DNA of 48,526 bases from a virus: positions 1-48,526 of IMG/VR virus record IMGVR_UViG_3300013372_005370. One strand, written 5' to 3'. Positions 17,842-24,812 of the stretch are shown piece after piece (the first letter of the stretch is position 1; every line of letters begins with the position of its first letter). The position numbers and the translations under genes were made by a program. The notes beneath the pieces were generated by a model that searched no databases, was not told the DNA's origin, and saw nothing but the letters and a program-made list of their open reading frames with translations.

Positions 17842-18078
17842 ATGAGCTATTGGGTAGTTAAAACAAAATTCGAATCAGGAGAGGTAAAAAAAAACGGAGA
17901 TCCGGTTTATAAAAAAGCAGAATTTCTAGTTGCTGGTGACTCTGTCATCGAAGTAGAAAAAAAAGTTGCAGAGTATATGGACGGTACCGTTGGAGGCTAC
18001 GAATCTTTTCAGGTTACAAAAACAAAAATCGAAGCCGTTATATACAACAAAGACAAATATGAAGAGCAGCTCCTCTAA
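17842..18078 (+). CDS. DUF4494-like protein
   Basis: A 78-residue protein with the outline of DUF4494, common in Bacteroidota: N-terminal WVVKTKFE strand, a hydrophilic turn, KKAEFLVAGDSVIEVEKKVAEYM (the strand-helix that matches YLVDALSFTEAEARI in that family), then a strand FQVTKTKIEAVIY. The family has no known role. It follows the Hc1-like gene by 18 bases and overlaps the next gene by 20 bases. It supports a Bacteroidota host. Confidence 0.6.
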   Translation: MSYWVVKTKFESGEVKKNGDPVYKKAEFLVAGDSVIEVEKKVAEYMDGTVGGYESFQVTKTKIEAVIYNKDKYEEQLL

Positions 18079-18310
18079 TTCCGCTGAAACCAGTTTTTAT
18101 GCTCCACCGCAATCACCAGTTGCCATACAACCCGGGGATACCGGATTTAAAATTGTAGGTAAAGGGTATAATAGATTTATTTGGACGTTTGCAGACTGGC
18201 AGAAAGGAAAAAAGAAGATCATAGATCCCGATACCAATTGGGATATTGCTTCAAAACAAATTACCCAGAAACAATGGGATAAAAAACAAAGAGACCTATA
18301 TTTAAAATAG
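18059..18310 (+). CDS. Small protein overlapping DUF4494-like gene, unknown
   Basis: An 83-residue protein starting MKSSSSNSAETSFYAPP. The ATG at 18059 overlaps the preceding gene by 20 bases; the frame is open further upstream, but that part is an out-of-frame shadow of the DUF4494-like gene. It has a Ser/Pro-rich start, an aromatic core (GKGYNRFIWTFADWQKGKKK) and a basic helical tail. Its last codons form the stem of a terminator. No family recognised. Confidence 0.5.
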   Translation: MKSSSSNSAETSFYAPPQSPVAIQPGDTGFKIVGKGYNRFIWTFADWQKGKKKIIDPDTNWDIASKQITQKQWDKKQRDLYLK

Positions 18311-18322
18311 GTCTTTTTTTTT
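18292..18322 (+). terminator. Rho-independent terminator
   Basis: AGACCTAT (18292-18299) pairs with ATAGGTCT (18307-18314) across a 7-base loop, followed by T residues to 18322. The upstream stop codon is inside the hairpin. Confidence 0.8.
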
Positions 18323-18331
18323 GATATATAC
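18323..18331 (+). promoter_or_regulatory. GATATATAC element (candidate phage promoter)
   Basis: It starts directly at the end of the terminator T-tract, 20 bases before the start of the CHAP-type gene: a terminator-then-promoter arrangement. Confidence 0.45.
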
Positions 18332-18351
18332 AATTAAACATAATTTGTATA

Positions 18352-19134
18352 ATGGGAAAAATATTAACTTTTAGCCAATATTTATTTGAAAATACCAATC
18401 AATCTGTAATTGATAGCTTTAAAAAGGCAATCTCGGATACCAATGCTGAGGAATCCCCTAGAGGTAGCAATAAAGGGACAAATGTTGAAGTCTTACAGGG
18501 GGGAGTTAATATAAATCCAGGCGATCCGTGGTGTGCAGCTTTCATATATGGTGTTTTATCAAAAACACTATTTTCTCAGGAAATAAAAAATAAAATTGCT
18601 AAGACAGGCTCAGTTCAAAATCAATGGAATACCACAAAAGGAAAAAAAGTGATTAATAAACCAAATTTGGATATAAACTCTGTTTTACCAGGAATGATTT
18701 TTTGCTACCTTAGTAAGGATAAAAAAACGGGGGGCTATCCAGGAAACGGACACACTGGAATAATTTTATCGGTGGATAAACAAAAAAAAGAATGGACAGG
18801 AATAGAAGGTAATGCAAATCCTATAGATGGCAGTAGGGAAGGCTATGGAACTTTTATAGTAACGAGAAAGTTTGCGGACCCTAGCATATCAAAAGACAAT
18901 GCGGAACATCCAGCAAAGTTACTTGGATTTATAGATTATTTTTCAACATACAGGAATACCCCACAATTTACTGTTTCTTTATCTAATAGCTTAAATGATT
19001 TATCTAATAAGCTTCTACCAAAAACAAGAAAAGAAATAGCTTATCTTAAAGCTAATCCAAAAGTTTTATATGATTACGAGAGAAATTATAAAAATAGACA
19101 TAAAAAACCCACTGGAGGAAGCATCAATAGGTAA
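18352..19134 (+). CDS. CHAP-like cysteine peptidase/amidase with putative capsid-targeting leader
   Basis: A 260-residue protein beginning MGKILTFSQYLFENTNQS, which fits the leader with L-F-E as the cut site. The catalytic domain (about residues 18-205) has GDPWCAAFIYGVL with Cys61, PGMIFCYLS, and GNGHTGIIL with His134, followed by IEGNANP and GYGTFIVTRKF. This is the Cys-His arrangement of CHAP/NlpC-type peptidoglycan hydrolases (the PWCAAF phage-lysin subtype). The C-terminus is basic. A lytic enzyme with a capsid leader would be unusual: it could be an ejected enzyme that aids DNA entry, or the leader resemblance may be chance in this case. Confidence 0.7.
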   Translation: MGKILTFSQYLFENTNQSVIDSFKKAISDTNAEESPRGSNKGTNVEVLQGGVNINPGDPWCAAFIYGVLSKTLFSQEIKNKIAKTGSVQNQWNTTKGKKVINKPNLDINSVLPGMIFCYLSKDKKTGGYPGNGHTGIILSVDKQKKEWTGIEGNANPIDGSREGYGTFIVTRKFADPSISKDNAEHPAKLLGFIDYFSTYRNTPQFTVSLSNSLNDLSNKLLPKTRKEIAYLKANPKVLYDYERNYKNRHKKPTGGSINR

Positions 19135-19160
19135 TAAGTTCAGAAATAAATCATAAAAAT

Positions 19161-19544
19161 ATGCCAGCAGTTAGTACAGCACAACAACGATTAATGGGTC
19201 AGGCCTATGCTATAAAGATAGGTGCAATGGAACCAGAAGATCTAAATCCTAAATACCGAGCTAATATTTTAAAACTTGCTAAAGAAATGACTAAAGCTGA
19301 GCTTGAAAAATATGCTTCAACAAAGCATAAAAATTTACCACATCATATTGATGAGGATATCATTGGTAATCTTTCAGTTAGTTTAGAACCGGTTGGGTCT
19401 GATAAAATACCACAGTTTCACCCGAAGGGACCAGGAAAGATAATTCCTTTCCTTGATCCTGATGCTAAACAAAAAAAAAGAGGAAAGGGTAACCTCCAAA
19501 ATCTTAAGGATTATCGGGACTGGATAAACACAAAACAATCTTAA
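19161..19544 (+). CDS. DUF3008-like small protein
   Basis: A 127-residue protein. The N-terminal 55 residues match the DUF3008 pattern: MPAVSTAQQRLMGQAYAIKIG, then a helix and KYASTKHKNLPHHI (family form MPAVSKKQQRFMG ... FASTKHKGLP). This small family occurs in many T4-like phages and bacteria and has no known role. The C-terminal half is an extension, hydrophilic and Pro/Lys-rich, not typical of the family. Confidence 0.65.
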   Translation: MPAVSTAQQRLMGQAYAIKIGAMEPEDLNPKYRANILKLAKEMTKAELEKYASTKHKNLPHHIDEDIIGNLSVSLEPVGSDKIPQFHPKGPGKIIPFLDPDAKQKKRGKGNLQNLKDYRDWINTKQS

Positions 19545-19564
19545 AAATAGGATAATAAAATCAG

Positions 19565-19573
19565 GATATATAA
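19565..19573 (+). promoter_or_regulatory. GATATATAA element directly before a GTG start
   Basis: AGGATATATAAATAGTG: the element ends only 3 bases before the GTG start at 19577. A T4-type late promoter at this spot would start the transcript at or after the start codon, so the element may work differently or the message may be leaderless. Confidence 0.35.
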
Positions 19574-19576
19574 ATA

Positions 19577-19990
19577 GTGAAACATGTTGTAATCTTTGAG
19601 GAATATGATCCATCGGACGAGTATAAATTAGATTCTCGTAGAGCCATTAATTTGGATAGGATAAGAAAATCAATAGAATATAAAAGAATCATGGATCTGG
19701 GATTTGAAGAGGAAACATCACACCAGCAGGAGCTGAATAACTCTATGAAGTTTATTAGGACAGAGAACAAACAAAGGGAGAAAGGCCACGGGGATGTTTT
19801 TTATACAATTCACCCGACAGGAACAGTTAGAAGATATAATCCTATAAGATCTAAAGAAACACCAGAGGGAAGCGGAAACGACATCAAGAAATTTGTGGAG
19901 CCTTTTAAGAACATAGCAGATTATAAGAAAGGGTTAAACTATTTATGGCAGTACCTTAAAAGGAAAGAAGATAGGAAAGATTATAGATAA
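19577..19990 (+). CDS. Putative capsid-targeted protein (GTG start), unknown
   Basis: A 137-residue protein. The GTG start is chosen because it gives a leader, (M)KHVVIFEEYDPSDE, closely matching MKHIKLFEDF and MRHLVLFENY of two other genes here; no in-frame ATG gives this. The remainder is charged and helical (RRAINLDRIRKSIEYKRI, a central FYTIHPTGTVRRYNP strand, then a basic helix ending KRKEDRKDYR). No family recognised. The absence of a clear [LI]-x-E makes cleavage less certain than for other members. Confidence 0.55.
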   Translation: MKHVVIFEEYDPSDEYKLDSRRAINLDRIRKSIEYKRIMDLGFEEETSHQQELNNSMKFIRTENKQREKGHGDVFYTIHPTGTVRRYNPIRSKETPEGSGNDIKKFVEPFKNIADYKKGLNYLWQYLKRKEDRKDYR

Positions 19991-20010
19991 TATATAATAA
20001 AATAATAGAT

Positions 20011-20241
20011 ATGTGTGATTGCGGAGGATATAGCGTTGCAGAATCATTAAATTCAAGAAAAGGAGCAAAAGAGGTCAGCCAGATAGACAATAAATGGATT
20101 CTTGATAATTTAGATAGGGAACTTTTAGTTCAAGGTCCCATATACGATATATACAATGATATTATAGGTTATATAACAAAAAATAAAGGGGGTAACATAG
20201 TTAGAATATTTCCCCATAATATAAAAAAAATATTAGATTAA
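20011..20241 (+). CDS. Small protein, unknown
   Basis: A 76-residue protein with an N-terminal MCDCGGY Cys pair, then SVAESLNSRKG and a beta-rich remainder (IYDIYNDIIGYITKNKGG). A GATAATATATAATAA stretch precedes it. It lies 4 bases before the Cys-rich gene, so the two may be co-translated. The Cys-x-Cys could bind metal; no function can be assigned. Confidence 0.5.
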   Translation: MCDCGGYSVAESLNSRKGAKEVSQIDNKWILDNLDRELLVQGPIYDIYNDIIGYITKNKGGNIVRIFPHNIKKILD

Positions 20242-20245
20242 ATTT

Positions 20246-20716
20246 ATGTTTTATCCAACTGGAAATACAACTAAAGGAAGATGTCTAGTCTGCATGGAGG
20301 ACGAGAAAAAAGAAATTAACGAAACCCTTAATAAGTGCAATGAGTCTTGCATGACAGAGTGCATGGGAAAATGGTTAAATGAAAAAAACTACTGCGTTGA
20401 AAAATGGCAGCTTAAAGAATATCTTAAAGAAATGGGATGTAACGAGGAAAAAATAATGGAAGATATGGATGCTGCACCAGCTCCTACCTCCGCTCCCGCT
20501 CCAGGTCTTGCAACATTAGGAAATGTCCCAGGTATGGGTAATCCAAGCACACCTTCCAATGATGGAACAAATGCTGGTTTTAATGATTTAAACAAAACCG
20601 GAAGTGGTGATAAATTTACCACATTAAATGCAGGAACTGCAGCTGCACGTAAGAAAGGTAAAAAAGGTAAAAATCTTATTTCTTATATAGATTTTATAAA
20701 AAGTAGAAAAAAATAA
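20246..20716 (+). CDS. Cysteine-rich protein with Pro/Gly/Ala linker, unknown
   Basis: A 156-residue protein. The first 70 residues hold eight Cys (CLVC, NKC, ESC, TEC, NYC, MGC), suggesting a metal-binding or disulfide-stabilised helical domain. It then has a low-complexity Ala/Pro/Gly/Asn linker (about 75-130) and a basic tail (ARKKGKKGKNLISYIDFIKSRKK). The modular form, small domain plus flexible linker plus basic tail, suggests nucleic-acid or virion association. No family recognised. Confidence 0.5.
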   Translation: MFYPTGNTTKGRCLVCMEDEKKEINETLNKCNESCMTECMGKWLNEKNYCVEKWQLKEYLKEMGCNEEKIMEDMDAAPAPTSAPAPGLATLGNVPGMGNPSTPSNDGTNAGFNDLNKTGSGDKFTTLNAGTAAARKKGKKGKNLISYIDFIKSRKK

Positions 20717-20760
20717 ATCGGCTTACTATTTTGGCAATTAGTATTATAATAAATATAGGG

Positions 20761-20787
20761 AAAGAAGACATTTAGTCTTCTTTTTTT
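20761..20787 (+). terminator. Rho-independent terminator
   Basis: AAAGAAGAC (20761-20769) pairs with GTCTTCTTT (20775-20783) around ATTTA, followed by T residues to 20787. It separates the Cys-rich gene from hsp20. Confidence 0.8.
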
Positions 20788-20834
20788 ATATGGAACTGTT
20801 TTTGTACTAAAATAAGTAAAAAATAAAACATATT

Positions 20835-21215
20835 ATGAACACAAAAGAATTTAGAAACATGTTTCCCACTATCCTATCATCTACCTTGAGTGATTCCTTT
20901 TTGGATAGCGTTGTATCAGCTAAATCTGGGTTATCTAATGATACCCACAAGTCTGAAATAAAAGACGGAAAGCTTAATATTGAATTTTCTTTACCTGGTT
21001 TGGCCAGAGAAGATATCTCTGTTTCTTTTGAAGCCAATAAACTGACTCTAGAAATAAACAGATCGAATAATTGGAATGTCGAAGATATAAAGACATACCT
21101 AATATCTGAAAAATTTAATACTGATGGAGCCTCAGCTGAAATGAAAAACGGGGTATTGGAAATAAAAATTCCGGAAAGATCAAAAAAAGGATCAAAAAAA
21201 ATACAAATCACCTAA
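20835..21215 (+). CDS. Small heat-shock protein (Hsp20/alpha-crystallin)
   Basis: A 126-residue Hsp20-family chaperone. The alpha-crystallin domain runs from about residue 35: LNIEFSLPGLAREDISVSFEANKLTLEI, then a gap and ISEKFNTDGASAEMKNGVLEIKIPER, which contains the conserved GVLEIKIP strand. A short basic tail follows. Hsp20 proteins hold unfolded proteins; T4-like cyanophages also encode one. Flanked by terminators on both sides of its region, so it is likely transcribed on its own. Confidence 0.85.
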   Translation: MNTKEFRNMFPTILSSTLSDSFLDSVVSAKSGLSNDTHKSEIKDGKLNIEFSLPGLAREDISVSFEANKLTLEINRSNNWNVEDIKTYLISEKFNTDGASAEMKNGVLEIKIPERSKKGSKKIQIT

Positions 21216-21249
21216 TTCGTTAAACACGTAGATTTTCATATTCTTTGGT

Positions 21250-21258
21250 GATATATAA
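21250..21258 (+). promoter_or_regulatory. GATATATAA element (candidate phage promoter)
   Basis: TTTGGTGATATATAAATAAC lies 35 bases before the start of the OmpA-domain gene, leaving room for a normal leader. Confidence 0.4.
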
Positions 21259-21293
21259 ATAACAATTTTAAAAATAAAATAAAAACTACCATT

Positions 21294-22559
21294 ATGAAAA
21301 GACCAGTATTAACATTTGCTGATTTCCTGATAGAGTCTGCAAGAATGATTAACGAGGGATATAGCTTTAGTCAGGCTAAAGAGATTTTATCCCAATACAT
21401 TAAAGCCTCAACAGTTGCCGAGGAGTCGGAATTTAAATCTAACATTAAAGCCATTACAACAACCCAAATAGCTGCAATTGAGAAAATGGCTGAAGGAGTT
21501 TCAGAAGAAGTAGTTAAAGCTTTAGGTGATGCTCTTGGAAATATGCTAAATGTTTCTTTGGAGAATAAGAAAATGGAACTTAATGTAGCAGACACAGAAA
21601 TCTGTATTGACCGAGTGATTATTAACAACGTAGTAGCTGGTCAAGTATTCTGCGACGAGGTTCCTGCTACTTCAGTTAAAACAGTGGCGGTTACCGATAA
21701 TAAAGTACCATTAGAAGGAATTCTTACAGGAATAAATCTATATAATGCCGAAGCAAGAAAGGATAAAAAATATTGGACACAGAAAAAAGAAGGAGCTGAC
21801 TTAGATTTTGTCCGTCTGGGAAAGAAGGGCACAGCTACACCTAACGCTGATAGTGATAATCAGATTTATATAACCAATGGTGATTCTAAGCTCGAATGGA
21901 AAAAAAATACCGAAGCAAACACGATTAGGCCATTATCTGGTTTTGCTGACCCAAGCCTCTCGTACTCCTCAGATGATGCTTTAAGAGTAAAATTAACTCT
22001 TTATGGAGTTCAAGATGTGCAGAAAGGTAAGGGAGGTAGCGTATCAGTAAGTGAAATTGTTCCTATTACAATTAAGAAAGGTGGGGGAACAACAGAAAAA
22101 GCTGTAGATATCCAAGATAACGGAACTTTATTCGTAAAAGCTAAATCTGAATTGCTAGAGGATGGTAAAAGAAACATCTTCAACGCTATTCAAACTAACT
22201 TTACCTCAGTTACCTCAGTAGAAGTAGTTGGTGGTGCTTCTAAAGAAGGCGACGAGGCTTTCAATAAGAAGCTTTGTTTAGATAGAGCTGGTTCGGTAGT
22301 TGAATTTCTTAAAACATTGATCCCAGGAGCATCTATCACAGCTTCTAAAGAAACTAACATCCAGCCTTTAGAAAGTACTGAAGATCTTAAAACTTGGAGA
22401 AAAGTTACGTTAAATGTAACTGGTACTCTAAGTGCAGTAGAACCAGCTTCTGACGTGATTCAGTATGTTGCACAGAATAAAACTATAAAGGCAGACCAAT
22501 ACAGATTATATCAAATTACTCTTAGCTTCTATGCTTATTTAGATATAGACAATGCATAA
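21294..22559 (+). CDS. OmpA-like domain protein with putative capsid-targeting leader
   Basis: A 421-residue protein beginning MKRPVLTFADFLIESARM, one of the best matches to the leader (cut after L-I-E). A helical region (about 15-95) precedes a beta-rich middle and an OmpA-like domain at about 280-350: NGTLFVKAKSELLEDGKRNIF, VEVVGGASKEGDEAFNKKLCLDRAGSVVEFL, i.e. the G-x-(T/S)-x-x-G...N-x-x-L-x-x-x-RA signature of peptidoglycan-binding domains. No signal peptide. Codons look richer in GCT/GGT/GTT than in neighbours, as in abundant proteins. It could be an ejected or baseplate protein that touches peptidoglycan. Confidence 0.65.
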   Translation: MKRPVLTFADFLIESARMINEGYSFSQAKEILSQYIKASTVAEESEFKSNIKAITTTQIAAIEKMAEGVSEEVVKALGDALGNMLNVSLENKKMELNVADTEICIDRVIINNVVAGQVFCDEVPATSVKTVAVTDNKVPLEGILTGINLYNAEARKDKKYWTQKKEGADLDFVRLGKKGTATPNADSDNQIYITNGDSKLEWKKNTEANTIRPLSGFADPSLSYSSDDALRVKLTLYGVQDVQKGKGGSVSVSEIVPITIKKGGGTTEKAVDIQDNGTLFVKAKSELLEDGKRNIFNAIQTNFTSVTSVEVVGGASKEGDEAFNKKLCLDRAGSVVEFLKTLIPGASITASKETNIQPLESTEDLKTWRKVTLNVTGTLSAVEPASDVIQYVAQNKTIKADQYRLYQITLSFYAYLDIDNA

Positions 22560-22573
22560 AACAATAGCACATA

Positions 22574-22603
22574 AAAAAAGGAGGTCCTAGGACCTCCTTT
22601 TTT
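22574..22603. terminator. Bidirectional terminator between convergent genes
   Basis: A perfect 30-base palindrome centred on AGGAGGTCCTAGGACCTCCT with flanking A and T runs, which works in both directions. It lies between a + strand and a - strand gene. Confidence 0.85.
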
Positions 22604-22620
22604 GTGATGTTTGTTTTTTA

Positions 22621-23094
22621 TTAGTCAAAAGAGATAACCACGTAGTATACCCCGTTTTCTTCGATCTGTTCTACCCAGAATTTCTTAGGACTTCCGTATC
22701 GGTTGAAATATGATTTAAACTCACTGGTAGTAAGAGTGTTTAATGCTCGTTCTACGAAGAATTCATATCCGTAGGTGTCGATTAGGTCTACCCCCTTGAT
22801 TGCATTACCTGTAATATTAGAAGCATTCAATACGGTTGAGATGTGTCCTTGATTCTGTACAAATCCTTGGGACGTACCGGTTCGGAATTCTTTCAGATAG
22901 TTGTAGCAACCGTTTTTCAAAGTTGCATCTAGCTTAATGTCAGAACCGTATGCTTTTTCGAATCCAGATTCGATGCTGTCTTGAACTGATTTGATTTTAT
23001 CCCCGTTACCTCCGTTTGCATATGAAGTGTTGAAGAAAAAAGTAAGAGCGATTACCAATCCTGTTACTTTGCTAAACTTGTTTTCTGTTTTCAT
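22621..23094 (-). CDS. Secreted protein with signal peptide (moron-like), unknown
   Basis: A 157-residue protein with a standard signal peptide: KTENKFSK, then hydrophobic VTGLVIALTFFF and NTSYA, with cleavage likely after residue 26. The mature part is small and soluble, with GHISTVLNASNITGNAIKGVDLIDTYGYEFFVERAL and a C-terminal WVEQIEENGVYYVVISF. It is transcribed alone on the - strand, bounded by a bidirectional terminator and a divergent intergenic region. Its base composition looks more G+C-rich than its neighbours. A TACATTTA upstream resembles the Bacteroidota -7 box (TAnnTTTG). All this suggests an independently expressed, acquired gene. No family recognised. Confidence 0.7.
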   Translation of the reverse strand: MKTENKFSKVTGLVIALTFFFNTSYANGGNGDKIKSVQDSIESGFEKAYGSDIKLDATLKNGCYNYLKEFRTGTSQGFVQNQGHISTVLNASNITGNAIKGVDLIDTYGYEFFVERALNTLTTSEFKSYFNRYGSPKKFWVEQIEENGVYYVVISFD

Positions 23095-23243
23095 AATTTC
23101 TATTTTTTTAATTGATTTATAAGGTAAATGTAGAACAGTAACTCGGGGAAAAAAATAAAAACACTAAAAATTTTTAAAAAAATATTTTATACGTGCGTGC
23201 GCTTTTATTTTTAATATACGCATTGATTCATTATCTTTATAAT

Positions 23244-23642
23244 ATGGAAATTAAAGGAAGAGAGATTCTTATACAAGAGGAGTACATTAATTCCCCGTGG
23301 AAAATGCTTGTTTGCTGTATTCTTTTAAATCAAACTAATAATAAACAAGTTAGACCTATTTTAAGCTCCGTATTTGAACTTATTCCAAATCCCGTATCTA
23401 CTATTGGGTGTGATCCGGAAAGGCTGGCAGCGGTCATAAAAACAACCGGATTTCAGAATGTAAAAGCATCCCGGATAATAAAGTTAAGTCAGAAATGGGT
23501 TGATGGATTTGAACATGTAGGTCAGTTACCAGGGATTGGTAAATATGGGGTAGATTCATGGAATATTTTTATAGAGTGCGATCTATCTGTTATCCCAACC
23601 GATAAAAAATTAATAAGTTACTTGGGAACCCAACAGGTTTGA
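23244..23642 (+). CDS. MBD4-like HhH-GPD DNA glycosylase
   Basis: From the ATG at 23244 (MEIKGREILIQEEY) the protein has 132 residues. It resembles the glycosylase domain of MBD4: SPWKMLVCCILLNQTNNK near residue 16, a helical region with TTGFQNVKASRIIKLSQKW, the helix-hairpin-helix LPGIGKYGVDSWNIF near 95, and VIPTDKKLISYL with the catalytic-type Asp near 119 (MBD4 has GIGKYGNDSYRIF and HPEDHKLNKY). MBD4 removes T or U from G mismatches. An upstream in-frame start exists but adds a hydrophobic stretch lacking in the family. The divergent region upstream (23095-23243) holds an unusual CGTGCGTGCGC run. Confidence 0.8.
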   Translation: MEIKGREILIQEEYINSPWKMLVCCILLNQTNNKQVRPILSSVFELIPNPVSTIGCDPERLAAVIKTTGFQNVKASRIIKLSQKWVDGFEHVGQLPGIGKYGVDSWNIFIECDLSVIPTDKKLISYLGTQQV

Positions 23643-23678
23643 GAGAATCAATTAAACTATGAATATGTTTTTTTTTTT

Positions 23679-23687
23679 GATATATAA
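23679..23687 (+). promoter_or_regulatory. T-run plus GATATATAA element (candidate phage promoter)
   Basis: Twelve T residues run directly into GATATATAAG, 26 bases before the next ATG. No hairpin precedes the T-run, so the T-run seems part of the element rather than a terminator. Confidence 0.45.
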
Positions 23688-23713
23688 GATAAATTAAATT
23701 TAAAAACTATAAA

Positions 23714-24328
23714 ATGAAAAAACATATTAAATTATTTGAACAATTTATCGGAGAAGCTTTCAATGAATTTGTAGATATTGAAAAAATCCTTGCAGTCGAC
23801 GGAAGAATAAAACCGTCTTTACAAAAGACTTTTACAATTAATGATGAATCAGAGAAAAGCGTTATCGGAATAGATGATAAGTATAGAGCAAAAGATATTT
23901 TTATAGAAGCAGATTCAATAGAATTTATGCTTTCCGACGAGGGAAGTTATGAGATAGGAGAAACCCTTTCTGCTAGTTTAAATCTATCTCTTTTGAAAGG
24001 ATTAACTTTAGACCTAGACAAAGCAAAAATGAGTCCGGATTTTAAAAATCTTAAAGTCAATAGTGGTATTTTAACATTTGATTATATTATTCCAGCTGAT
24101 TTTGCTGCTAAAAATAAAAAAGAATGGGGAGGAGGAACAAAAATTAGAAGAATAGATAAATTTAAAGAAGCCTTAAAAGGAGGAATAGATAAAGTAATAA
24201 AAACTTTAGACGGAAAATCAGATAAAGATATTCCCTCATTTTCTATAATAATACCTTGCCCTTCTATCGAAGAATATGGTTCTTTAACTATAAGTATTGT
24301 ATTTCAACCGGATACGCAAATCGGATAA
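23714..24328 (+). CDS. Putative capsid-targeted protein, unknown
   Basis: A 204-residue protein starting MKKHIKLFEQFIGEAFNEF, a near-ideal leader with I-G-E as the cut site. The mature part is beta-rich and charged: FTINDESEKSVIGID, SIEFMLSDEGSYEIGETLSASLNLSLL, SGILTFDYIIPADFA and a final SFSIIIPCPSIEEYG, suggesting a jelly-roll or immunoglobulin-like fold. No catalytic motif seen. It converges on a minus-strand pair of leader-bearing genes; the 31 bases between show no clear terminator. Confidence 0.6.
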   Translation: MKKHIKLFEQFIGEAFNEFVDIEKILAVDGRIKPSLQKTFTINDESEKSVIGIDDKYRAKDIFIEADSIEFMLSDEGSYEIGETLSASLNLSLLKGLTLDLDKAKMSPDFKNLKVNSGILTFDYIIPADFAAKNKKEWGGGTKIRRIDKFKEALKGGIDKVIKTLDGKSDKDIPSFSIIIPCPSIEEYGSLTISIVFQPDTQIG

Positions 24329-24359
24329 GAAATTTGGTATGAAAATATCATCATGAATA

Positions 24360-24812
24360 TTATTTAATTCTGATAAATTCTATAGGAAAGATGTTAATAT
24401 TATCCCATACAGATTTAGCCATATAAGCAATTTCTTTAGGAAATACTGATAACTCTTTTAACCACCATTCTATTGGTTTTTCGTTTAGATCCTCATAATC
24501 TGTATCCGGTACCTCCCCGCTTATACCGATAAGAAACCCATCTAAAAGAAATTGGCTAGAATTAGCATTCCTTACCATTTTATATTCTTTTAGAAAGTTA
24601 TTATATTCTTGTTTGGAGATAGACATATCTTCTGCATCCAAATATTTATATGACACATCGTCTATAACTGCCATCCATGTTTCAAAATCGTTCTGGTAAA
24701 GATCAGGAAAGCTTACCAGATCCTCTAATTTCTTAATATATTCTTCTCTGATCTTTGGATCTAGATCTAATTCAGTAGATTGGTAATTTTCGAATAATAC
24801 AAGATGCCTCAT
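24360..24812 (-). CDS. Putative capsid-targeted protein, unknown
   Basis: A 150-residue acidic, helical protein starting MRHLVLFENYQSTELDL, a leader match with a possible cut after T-E or no cut. It contains YQNDFETWMAVIDDVSYKYL and a Trp-rich PIEWWLKELSVFPKEIAYMAKSVW segment. Its start overlaps the stop of the upstream minus-strand gene by 4 bases, so the two are coupled. No family recognised. Confidence 0.55.
   Translation of the reverse strand: MRHLVLFENYQSTELDLDPKIREEYIKKLEDLVSFPDLYQNDFETWMAVIDDVSYKYLDAEDMSISKQEYNNFLKEYKMVRNANSSQFLLDGFLIGISGEVPDTDYEDLNEKPIEWWLKELSVFPKEIAYMAKSVWDNINIFPIEFIRIK

Noticed and set aside
17966-18058. N-terminal extension of the small protein at 18059.
   Set aside because: This part is the out-of-frame shadow of the DUF4494-like gene; the ATG at 18059 gives a normal overlap.
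20146-20154. GATATATAC as a promoter inside the small gene at 20011.
   Set aside because: It lies within coding sequence, 92 bases before the next start and with no T-run; likely chance in AT-rich DNA.
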